A stretch of 64,000 nt of DNA, taken from Pectinophora gossypiella (taxonomy: Eukaryota; Arthropoda; Insecta; Lepidoptera; Gelechiidae). A model generated the notes under the pieces. It ran no database searches. It worked only from the letters and a program-made list of their open reading frames with translations, and was not told where the DNA came from. The translations under genes were made by a program, and so were the position numbers. The stretch covers positions 191,001 to 255,000 of the forward strand of contig NC_065425.1 of NCBI RefSeq assembly GCF_024362695.1, in the 5' to 3' direction. This document shows, piece by piece, positions 23,384 through 35,200 of the stretch. Each line of letters begins with the position of its first letter. Position 1 is the stretch's first letter.

Positions 23384-24615
23384 ATACATATACATTCCTA
23401 GCTTTATTGTAATGTTGTGTAAATATATTTTTAATTGTTTTTAATTCCCGTGTTTCATTATTAGAAATCATTTTACTTAATTTCGTAGACAAAAAGATCG
23501 ATACGATCGATATTTATTTAGAAACTAGCATTGTATAATATAGGGTGTTAGTGACATCGTAACGAAAACTGTGAGGGATGATTCAGACTATGATTCTGTT
23601 GTTGATATCAAGTGGAATTTTTCGTCGCAAAAGTACGGATAAGTAATAAAAAAAAATATCTTCCGACAGCAAATTATACTTGATATCAACTTATAATCAT
23701 GGTTTGATTCACCCCCCTTAGTATTCTTTATGATGTGACTAACACTCTGTAAGTATGTTACTATTGGGTACTAGCGAAGCAAACATACATAAGTAAACCT
23801 ACATTTATGAAACAAATAAAAGAGAAGGTGCAGGTCGTGTCGTATTAGGAGGTGAAGGTTTTGGCGGAAAGAAGAGAGGAATGGCGATTACTCCACCGAC
23901 AAGAGCGCAGCTCTTAAATAGAGAGGGAGACTAGCGAAGCACTAGCCCATCGCGCATCGCCTAGGTACGTCGTACATGTATTTACTTATACGAGTACGTA
24001 AACTGCCTATATACGTCCCACTGCTGGGCACAGGCCTCCCCTCAATCAACCGGAGGGGTATGTATGGAGCATACTCCACCACGCTGCTCCACTGCGGGTT
24101 GGTGGAGATACGAGTACTTATTCGGCCACAAAAATGTTTTTTTTTTATATCTTACCAACATATGTATACAATTCAAACTCACACACATAAAGCCACAAGA
24201 AATGGGATGACTTGCAGCCTCTTTTGTTACAAGTCCTTCTTACCTACCATACATTTGTATGTTTCTGTAACAACAAAATAAAAAAAAAAAATTACATCTG
24301 CAACTAATTAAAACTATTACAGTACCTACTCTCTGGAAGTTTTATAGTACTCTTATCATCAAACATTTTATTCGAAACGGTTAACCTTGTTATCATTGTG
24401 ATTCACAAATCAAGCTAATTATAATAATATTACCGATAATAATGCAAAACGGTATTAACTCTGTAGAGTTTCAATCTCGCGCGCGTTCGTAACCTATTGT
24501 CAAATCAACCCTCCGCCATTATCGCGCATGCGTACTAGTCAAATCAATAACAGAGGGGTGTTATTGGGGTGAACTAGAGCTCTCAGCTCCGTCGTACTGA
24601 CGGACATTTACAAAG

Positions 24616-27600
24616 ATGTGGCTCAAAATATACATTATCACCTTCCTCTCGTACATATCATTAACCTACGCGAACTTAGAAGGCCCGTTCCTCTTCTTCG
24701 GGCCGAAATCTTTGGAGAAATTCCGAAGACCGGCGTTGAAATACCTGGACCAAGATGACCTGATGAAGATATACAGTGAGCAAGCAGCTATAGTGGTGTT
24801 CAACAACCAGGATAGTGTACCCCTGTCGAGTGGTTCCTTCCCGCGGCTACGCAAGCTGGTTGAGGGTCAGAGTATGCTGGTCCTGCCACAAGACTTCCTG
24901 GATGTTCACCCCGACTACATCAGCAATGAGACCCAGGTATGTACTTGGGTGGTTTTTGTTCAGTTTGGATAGTGAAGGAAGTGGTGATGGATTGATATCG
25001 GAAGTTAGGTTTATTATTGATTGAATTTTAGATTTAAAAGTTTAGGTAGTAAGTATAATAAAAGTTCGGTGTCAAAATTAAAATGTAATTTATAAAAAAA
25101 TACTTCAATCAATCAATCAATAATACTTCAAAAATGATTTCCAATTGAAGTAGATCCATCGATCGTATGAGGAACTGAATATCTACGCTTCACTTCTAAC
25201 CCCAATTACTACCCTAATTAGGAACATAATCATAAGCTTATGTTATGTTCATTATAAACATACATACATAAACTCACGCCTATTTCCACCTGGGTAAACA
25301 GAGACTATGGAATTCCATTTGCTCCTATCCTGACATACTTCTCTTGCTTCCTCCACATTTATCAATGTGAGAATGACTGAATGTGTTTGCCGGAGCAAAG
25401 AAAACCGGTCCAGATGGGGTTCTACAGATGAGGCGGAGCTTGAGTGTGAGTGTGGAGCCCCACAGACCATGTCCCACCTGTGCCTGTGCCCAGAAACCTG
25501 CACGCTGGAGGACTTGACGATGGCTTCCGCCCGTGCTATTGCCGTGGCAGCATTTTGGGCTGACACATTATAAATTACTTTAATCGACTTTTCATCGACA
25601 CGAAAGAAGACGTAAAGAACTTTGATATTAACAAGTTATTATATGTGTCAGGTGCTGACACTGCAGGGTCCGTGGTCGGAGCGCGACGCCCAGATGACGG
25701 AGACGTTCGCTCGTCTGCAGGACATATATGGAGCTGGTCGAGTGCTCGGCATACTGGGTAACTGACATGATCCAATATCAGACCCATTCTTCAACGGCTG
25801 AACACAGACAATATCAATCGTTACGCCACATAGAAGATGCCGGGATTAATTAACAAATCGCTTTATACAAATAACACAGGAAAGTAGAGTGGTTTTTGCC
25901 TTGTAACAAAACATAGCATCACGCCTTCATCCCTAAAGGGATAGGCAGATATGTAATAGTACACCTCCTATACCACTTGGTCTTGTAAAAGTACAATGCA
26001 ATGCAATACCCTAAACCCTTTATTGTATAAAGATAAATATAATAAATAAGACAAATACGTAAGAGACAGAAGATGTACAATCAGCGGCCTTATTGATAAA
26101 AAGCAATTGCAATACAGGCTAATAATAATAATTAGTTCACTTTGTGGTTAGAACATTATAGGCTGATCACCTGATTGTCCAAAAGTAAGATGATCCGTGC
26201 TTCGGAAGGCACGTTAAGCCGTTGGTCCCGGTTACTACTTACTGATGTAAGTAAGTAGTCGTTACATGAGCCATGTCAGGGGCCTTTGGCGGCTCAATAA
26301 TAACCCTGACACCAGGGTTGATGAGGTTGGTAATTCACCTCACAATCCACACGATACAAGAAGTCCATAAGAATGTGAATTCTTAAACAGATATGTAGTT
26401 TTTCGTTGGTTGAAAGTAAGTAAGTAGCTATGTATTGCGCGCGCACTTTAGATAAGTAACATAAAGTAGGTACCCAAATAATCGTTGCATGTTTTGAACT
26501 GTGACTAATTTACCGACAATGATACAAAAACAGAACAGATTACCACTGTCGGTGGGCAACCGCGCCATCGTCCACATAAATAGCGTAACTATTAATAACT
26601 TTCCTCTTACATTCTTCTACACGCCTGACAAAATATCAAAAGCAAAGATATCAACTAATGCTATGAGTGCCTGGTAATAATCGTGAAGCAAAGACACATG
26701 AACATATTGCTCTTATAATTCTTCCAGGTAATTCAGTATCGCAGTCTGCGGAGTACGATAGCGAGTGGAACCGCGTGCGGAGGCAGGCGGATGAAACTGG
26801 TACCAGCGAGCCTGATGATGAGAAGCCGATACGCTCGCAGCAACGGTTCGCGCTTTACAATGCTACTGGTAAGTACGGCGAAAATCGTAGTCGTAACCAC
26901 TTTATTTGCACACGCTTTACGAAAGTGTACAGTCATAAGCAATATCATGTACCCACTTTAGAACCCTGTCGCACTATCATATTTGACATGTAATGAGAGT
27001 TACTCTGTAATTTGTCAAAAAAGTTAATATGACATGGTTTCAAAGTGTATACATATTAGTACTCGTGACCGTACTTACCGTTGTAAAAGTAGCGTGGAGC
27101 GTTCCGTGCTTCGGAAGGCACGTTAAGCCGCTGGTCCCGGTTACTACTTACTGATGTAAGTTAGTAGTCGTTACATGAGCCATGTCAGGGGCCTTTGGCG
27201 GCTCAATAGTAACCCTGACACCAGGGTTGATGAGGTTGGTAATCCACCTCACAACCCACACGATAGAAGAAGAAGAGTAGCGTGAAAAACTTAAGATATT
27301 ATTTGGTGCAATGAGGTTAATCCTGAAAAACAGCGAATAAAATGTAAATTTAAAACAGATCGACTTTAGAATTTATTTAATTAAATGTAGGCAAGAAATA
27401 TTTTTAGATTACAAATCTACATTTTATAATCTCAAAGTCGATTTTATATCCAAAATGACATATTTAAATAAAAAAATAAATAAAAATAAAATAATTTTTA
27501 TTACGGGTAACTTGGACCCAGGTTGTTAGTAACTATGATTTCTTACTCACTAATATTAGTATTACATAGATGCACAATACACACACATACACAATAAAAA

Positions 27601-30068
27601 TTTCAGATTACTTTTGGCTTTGTCTACCCCATTAGATATTGCGAACGTGAGTTTATGTATGTTTATTCTTCTCCCCAGGTCCGCCAGGCAAGGGCGCGCT
27701 GTTATATTCTTCCAGATGGCCGGAGCTGCGGCTGGCGCCCGGGACTGACCGAGAGAGGCTAATCGTGCTGTCCAACCCGGTCGGCGAGCAGACCGTGAAG
27801 CCCACCCGCCTCTATACTATCCTTGTTGTTAGATTCGCTGATGGGAATAGCACTAGCAAGGTCAGTTTTTATAACGTATATCATAATTCGGATGAAGATG
27901 TTTTAACCAATGATTATGGGAGATTTCACTCAAGGGTCTTCTATAATTTGGTCATGTACTCGTACTAGATCGTGTACTAAATAAAGACACATCGAAAACT
28001 AAAGAAAAACAATTTGTTTTTCTATTTATTTTTGAATTTTAATCAAGAAAAACGTAATAATACACGTAAGTCCGAGATTTTGACACATTTTTCTATGACG
28101 TCACAGTGTGTTTCATACAAATTCCATAGTAATTTCGTGTTTTGACGTTTAGCAAAAAGTAACTCATTTGACTAGTTGGATACTAGCCTATTACCTACCA
28201 TTTTCCGCAACTATATAGCACAGTACAGTCAGGCACAGTCCGACTTTTGACAAAAAAATACTAATTATATCTAGGTGATGTACTTACCTACTACTTGTAC
28301 TGGCCAGAAAGACTGCGTACTGTTGGTAATTCAGAAATCATAAGTATTGATTTAATTCTTCTGGCGACCCATTTTAATAAGCTGATCTACTCGATGTGCA
28401 GAAAAGACCCTAAAAAGATTATTTTTTAGACACTGTTGTTTAGAGTTATTAGTACAGTGACACTTTTAAAGACTGACTAAGCCGCTATAACAATAAAAGA
28501 CGATCTTTGCAGGATGTTTCGTATTACTGAAACAGTACGGATTATTTGTCGGTAAATCATCTGAAAAACTGTTTACCATTCCAGATAACCATTGAGTTCA
28601 GCTTCAAGCAGGCAGCGGGGTGGTGGCAGGCGGTGGGGGTGGAAGTCAAATTCGGGTTGGAGACGGTGGGGCTCAACCTGCCAGCGCCGGCGCCGCCCGA
28701 CGCGCCCGCAGCTGTGCTTGGAAGAGCCTACCATTGTTCGCTGCCGCTGGTGTACTCCTCGGATGAAGCTACACTCACCTTGCGGGATGTTCGGGTAAAT
28801 AAAGCCAGACTTTAAAACTGGGAGCAAAAAGAAGCGATCAGCTGCTTCACTTCGTAAAAATCAACAGATAGATTTATTTATTTAATAGTTTATCGTACAC
28901 AGAATAAGATTTAAAAAATATATAAAACAGACTAACAAAAGACAGACAAACGGTTCAGCTTATTTCTAGTAGAAATCTCTTCCAGCAGACCGGGAAAGAG
29001 ATAAACTTAAAAACAAGAGAGAGCAGCTAGGCGTGTACATCGCTAACAAATAGAAATAAAATATAATATTAACAATACTTACATACATACACGCTTACTT
29101 AAATAAGTGTATTATATTATAAATTGACATATAGATAAATAAATAATCAATGTATTATAATAATAATTATATTTTAATAACTTACAATACCAAATAAATT
29201 ACTTACATAGTAATAGAGTTACTTAACTCTTCGCTTGAAAATACGTATAACAATGGACGGACTGTGTCCTTCCTAATGTGTTGGACCTTAACATTGACGA
29301 TGGAATGGTGAACTGTCTAACTTCGTATCAAGAGTGGCTGTAAGATTCCTTTTGATTGTTTGTGACTGTGTTCTACCTATTAGAAATCACGGACGTGACT
29401 TTATAATATTTAATTTGTGTCGCCAATTTCAGATGCAAGTGTACATGGACAGCACTGAGAGGTTCGCGGATGCCTTCGACTGCATCGGGTTCACCACCGT
29501 GCCCATCTGGTAAGTTTCATCAGAATGTTTATTACTTTTCAATACAGTATTTGTAACTAGCGCGAGAGTGTGAGTTAATATTTTTCTTTCTTTCTCATTT
29601 GGGATATTGGAGTCTTTTTAATCTTCACCCTCACAACCATCTTGTATCACTAATGATTTTGTTGTCATTTTGATTTCACTCCACTCTATTTTGCTGATAA
29701 TGTATCGGGTTGATGGAGGTGTCTGGTATATTAATCAATTCAATAGGTACCTAATCAGTTCCCAAGCGGCGACGCAGAAGTCTCTTTAAGTTAGCCGCGT
29801 CCAATAGCGTTCATCTTCTATATTTGCAGCCCTAACTTATTGCTTCATTTTCGGGACTTCCATCAAAAATTGCTAACTTTTTCCTTTAGCAAAACCCATC
29901 AACGATTTTTGCAAGCTGCACTATTATATGTACAGGTCCGGCCTGATGGTGACATTTATCATGGTGCTGGCCCTGGGCGTGTCCATCTCGATGATCATGG
30001 ACATCCGCACCATGGACCGCTTCGAGAACAGCCGCGGCAAGCAGCTCACCATCACTGTCAACGAGTAG
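24616..30068 (+). CDS. ATP6AP1: V-type proton ATPase subunit S1 (Ac45), copy 2
   Basis: Exons 24616-24936, 25652-25757, 26728-26868, 27679-27860, 28585-28794, 29433-29509 and 29936-30068 repeat copy 1 at a constant offset of 13334. I saw no change in coding sequence, splice sites, the 1.2 kb upstream region (apart from the 9-bp unit) or the poly(A) signal at 30129. The copy also carries the same upstream intergenic DNA, so it should keep any proximal promoter. It is either a genuine second gene of very recent origin or an assembly duplicate. Confidence 0.92.
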
Positions 30069-31611
30069 ACCACTCAGGGACGTGCCCGGTTCCCGTATCT
30101 GTTGCTCCTAGAATATTTCCCCCAGGGTAATAAATAATATAACCATTTATTATTCTGGGGCGCAGGATTCGGGCCTGTTAGCACACTGAGTGCGTTTGCA
30201 AGTAAAATTCCAGTGAATTTCATGTCTCAAGTATTCTTTACTCTTGATTAACTATAGTAGATTGATGTCAGTCAGGCCTGATATGGGACCGAAGTCAACG
30301 GGTAGAGACCCGTTAAGGCAATATAATATAAATATGTCATCCCAACGGGATTATCCCTATATGCACTATAGGAGTGCACTCAAAAGACAATTCCCGGTTC
30401 ATGTAGGACTATTTTCATCATTATTATAATTGCGTATGGCAAAAATTATTATTTTTATGGATTATTATTATACAAAATAAATAATTAGAATTATAATTAT
30501 TATCGGGATATTACTTACTTACTAAAAATAAGTATGTATTCTAAAAACTCTCACGAAAGACGAAGAAATGTACTAGGTGAATGTGATATGTTTTAATTCA
30601 ATGGAAATTATTGTGTTGGAAGTAAGTGAGTTGATGAGGTTGGTACTCCACCTCACAACCCACACGATAGAAGAAGAAGTGTGTTTGGATAATTTAGTAG
30701 AAATATATGCTTATACAATAATAATCTGGGAGAAATGTTTTTGGGGTAAGAGATGGATAAACCCAACTAGCCACAGAAGTGAAAGACAGTGACAATTTGG
30801 AAGAACCTCTTCCTGGACCTCTGTCTGTAGCACACAGCTTAGATAAATTTGAAAATACTGTATAATTCAGTGAAGAATGGACATATTTTGCTTGTATAAA
30901 GTGTTTATAAAACTTTGCTTGAAAGCGGATCTTTGGAATATTTTGAACGATGACGAGTGTGATTGTATAGTATTTACGTATTCATAGAAATTATGTTGAT
31001 GAATATAATAATATCTTCCTGTAGTTCAATATCAAATTTCATATCGATAAGATAACATTGTTTTGAATATTAATACTACCAATATTGTATCTTTTAAAAG
31101 TATATAAGGCAAGAGTAGGTATAATCTCCTGCCTATTACGCGCACTGTTGTAAATATTATGTACCTCTTACTTATTTTGTAAAGCTAGAGCTGTGGTAGC
31201 CCTGAGAACCGTGGTAGCCCAGAGAGCTGTGGTAACCCAGAGAGCTGTGGTAGCCCAGAGCGCTGTGGTAGTCTAGTTGGAAAAATGCTTGACTCTCACT
31301 GTGAGTGTGTGTAGGTTGGAATGCGTAACCAAAAAAAAATGGATTTTGTTTTTGAAATCATGTTTGCATCATGAATGATTATCACGTGTTCGGTGATAAG
31401 GGAAAACATCTAGCGGAAACGCACATTCCTGAGAAATGAGTTGGGCTGGGGGACAGCTGGCTCCGCATTTCCCTTCGCGGGTTGGAAGATCGGACAGGCG
31501 GTTGTTAACGTAAAAGACCGGACATGTCAATAATTAAGCGAATATCAAACAATAATGTAGATGTTCCACTGGATGTTGTTGCATATCAATACTACTATAA
31601 TTAAAGCACAT
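30069..31611. other. 3' flank of ATP6AP1 copy 2 up to the BEL element
   Basis: Repeat of 16735-18277, with the same 18-bp array (31187-31276) and SINE. No gene seen. Confidence 0.6.
30129..30134 (+). terminator. Poly(A) signal AATAAA of ATP6AP1 copy 2
   Basis: Counterpart of the signal at 16795-16800, 60 bases after the stop of the second ATP6AP1 copy. Confidence 0.6.
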
Positions 31612-31812
31612 TGTGGGCATCTAGCTGTGGTCGATGCTCTGCTTGATGGTAGGTATGGGGAATAACACAGCTGGACAATGTTGACTGCACTTTTATTAAT
31701 TTATATTATAAAATGTTTAACACACGATAGGTACACGTTAGTTTCGAGATTCAGAAGGGCAAGTATTGCCATACTTAAAATATGAATTACAATTTTGTTG
31801 GGGATGCCAACA
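31612..31812 (-). repeat. 3' LTR of the BEL/Pao element
   Basis: 201 bp, matching 38226-38426 base for base as far as I read, and also 18278-18478 in block 1. It is preceded by the target duplication cacat. No obvious purine-rich tract adjoins it on the element strand, where the sequence just upstream of the LTR is aggccgcagca. Confidence 0.93.
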
Positions 31813-32236
31813 TGCTGCGGCCTGAGAGAATTTAAACTAAAAGAATAAAATACAACTTATCCTATCCTCCAGAAATCAAATAAATAACTCATGGCTGCTA
31901 AATAATATTACAAGTCACTTATATCATATCATCAACCTACACAGTAATTAAATTAAACTTGCAAACCTTAACTTTGTTTTTAAAGTAATAATAATATAGC
32001 TTATAAATTCAATGAAATTGTAGGAAACGTAGCATATTTTTTACTTTTTACTCTAATAAGCAAGCTTAATATTTATGAGACATTACCTTATTATTTATTC
32101 GTAGGAAATTACTAATTCAACATTTTACAATTAGGTATATTGAAATTAACTCTTATAGAATAAACTTATCTTAGTATACATTACATAACAAAAAAGGAAG
32201 AAGTGTTTTATACTATCTTATTGTAAATAATAAAAC
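31813..32236 (-). other. 3' untranslated stretch of the BEL/Pao element
   Basis: 424 AT-rich bases between the polyprotein stop and the 3' LTR. No gene or clear motif was seen. The same stretch is at 18479-18902. Confidence 0.6.
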
Positions 32237-35200
32237 TTATTCTAAAGGTAAAATACAAACGCTCGATAACGATCGAGTATACGTCTTGCCATTGGACGTT
32301 TTCAACTCTAAGGCTCGGACCTTACCGTCTCCGCCTGGGAAAATCTGAGTCACTCTAGCCATAGGCCAGTACAGAGGAGCTGAATTTGGCTCGCGCATTA
32401 TAACTAATGAACCTACTGTTATGTTAGGCAAACTATCGCGCCATTTTGGTCGACTTTGCAATATGTTTAAGTATTGTTTGTGCCACGCTTTCCAAAAACA
32501 TTGTTTCATGTTCTCAACCAAAGTCCAAAATTTGAGCCTATTAGCAGGAACCTCCGTTATGTCAGGTTCAGGGTAGGACACAAGTGGACCTCCTACTAAA
32601 AAATGTCCTGGTGTTAAGTAACTAAAATCTGCAATGTCCGAGGATGAAATCGGCATGATGGGTCGCGAGTTTAAAATGGCTTCAATTTGAGATAAAACCG
32701 TATTCAATTGTTCGTAAGTAAGTATACTTTTTTCTATTGTTCTTTTTAAGTGATATTTAGAACTTTTGACTGCAGCCTCCGCTAGACCAGCGAACACTGG
32801 TGAATACGCAGGAATAAAGTGGAATTTTATTCCTTGTTGGGACGCAAACCCTTGCACCTGTGTCTGGTGGTCAACGGAGCCATGCAGCTTGTACAAGTCA
32901 GCTAATTTGTTCCTCGCCCCTACAAATGCGGTCCCATTGTCACAGAAGACCTCGGTGGGCAGTGATCGACGCGAAATAAATCTCTTAAAGCAGGCGAGAA
33001 AGGTATCCGTGGATAAGTCTGAAGCTAGTTCTAGATGAACCGCTTTTGTTGTGAAGCAGACAAATACACAGATGTAACCTTTACTAAGAGTTGCTCGCCT
33101 AATGCGTGAATTTTTTAACTGCACCGGCCCAGCGAAGTCCACTCCAACAACTTGAAAGGCCCTAGAAGCGGTGACACGCTGTTTTGGTAAGGAACCCATG
33201 AGCTGTCTTGCAGTGTTTGCTTTCATTCTGAAACAAACTAAACAGTTATGAATAACTTTTTTAATCGTTCTGATACCGTTTACTAACCAGTATTTTTGAT
33301 TTATCTGCGCTAATAGCAGTTTGGGCCCTGCATGAAGCAATCGAAAATGCTCGTGACGTATAATAAGTTGCGTTAGTCGCGATTGCTTTGGCAAAATAGC
33401 AGGGTGTTTTTGTGTGTATGGAATGTCTGAGTTGTGTAGTCTACCTCCTACTCTAAGTACGCCCTCCTCGTCGAGAAATGGATGCAAAGGTTTTAATGCG
33501 CCTTTAATATGATCGCCTTTCAATAAGCATTTTATTTCTTCGTTATAATAGACTGTTTGCTCGTGCTTAATTAAAAGTAGCAGAGCCCTCTGCAATTCAT
33601 TGCTCGACAAAAATTTCGTTCTTATTTTTGTGTTCGTCGGCTTACTGTTATGACGAAATCTAAGTATGTATGCTAAGATACGCTGCATTTTGTTAATGTC
33701 TGAAATGTTACGTATCATCATGTCCAGTACCTGCGACTGATCTAAAGTGCAAGAAAGGATAACTGCGCCATGATCTGCGTCTTCTGCTTGCGGTTTCAAT
33801 TCAGGTAATTCTGTAGGCGACTGAATTTTATTGTTAAATGAATACTCCCTGTGCTGAAGGAAGGCTGGTCCGTTCCACCACAGTGTGCTGGAAGCTAGTA
33901 CTCGCGGATCGTCCACTCCTCTGCTCACCAAGTCTGCAGGGTTCTCCTGAGTATTCACATATAGCCAGCGCCATCTATTAGTGAGTTGTTGGATTACTCT
34001 CACTCTGTTCGAAACATACGCTTGTAGTTTTGTGACTTCCGTTTTAAGCCAAGCTAAAGATATCTGCGAGTCAGAAAATAGGTAAACATCGTCTACTCGT
34101 ATCTTTGTTGTGAGCGTTTCATGCACTCTGGTTATTAACTTTGCTAGTAACAGACATGCGTTGAGTTCGAGCCTCGGAACGGTCAACGGTTTCGTGCGTG
34201 GATTGATGCGTGATTTCGAACACAGTAAGGATGTTTCAACTGTACCTGATGAGTGAACCACTCGTAGGTATACACAGCAACCGTAGCCCGTAGAACTCGA
34301 GGCGTCTGCGAATCCAATGAGCTGCACAGCTTCAGCGTCTGAGGGAATCTGTATGTTTCTTTTTAATTTAATAGTGTCCATAGAAGCTAGGTTATTAGAA
34401 AATTGTACCCACTCGTCATGTATGTGCTGAGGCGGACATGCGTCCCACTCCATCTTCTCAAGCCATAGCTGCTGCATAATGACCTTCGCCTTCACCACAA
34501 TCGGACAAACAAAGCCTAGCGGGTCATAAAATCGAGAAATCTGGCTTAAGATATTTCTTTTTGTGATGTTTTGTGTATGCATGTTTGTGGGAGGTGTTAT
34601 GACAAAGCAATCTTCCTGTACGTCTATAGACAGACCTAGCGCCTTTATATTATAATTTTCCTTTTGAAGTTCTATATCATCCAACTGTTGTAGGCTCGTG
34701 GGAATATCTGACAACACCTGTTTGTTGTTGGATGACCACTTGTGCAATTCGAAGCTACCCAGAGCCAGCAATTGTGTTAGTTGCATTTTTGCCTCAAGTA
34801 ATGTATTCAAATTAGAGTGCGAAACCATGACGTCATCGACATAGGTACAGTTTTTAATTATGGAAGCGGCTAAAGGTAAGTTAGTTTCATTCTGTTTTGC
34901 AAGCTCTAGTAAGCATCGAGTCGCTAAATAACTTGACGATTTTAATCCATATGTGACGGTATCTAATCGTATACATTTAATGGGTTGGGAAGGGTCTTCA
35001 CGCCATAAAATATTTTGTAATGAGGTGTGTTCAGGATTTACTAAGACCCCCCTAAACATACGTTTGATATCTGCATTAAATGTATAATCTCCGAATCTAT
35101 ATAAAATGACTATGTCAAAGAGATCCCTTTGCACGACCGGGCCGTTAAGTAAAATGTCGTTGAGAGAAACCTTACTGCGCGTGTTCATAGACGCGTCGAA

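Larger units (their letters stand above)
20663..33995. repeat. Tandem duplication block 2 (13333 bp)
   Basis: This is the direct repeat of 7320-20661, in the same orientation and directly adjacent. Base 20662 (C) matches neither parental flank (G at 7319, A at 33996), so it is a one-base filler or a point change at the junction. To the right of 33995 the BEL element continues into its complete form, so this block keeps the original right flank while block 1 keeps the original left flank. Confidence 0.97.
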
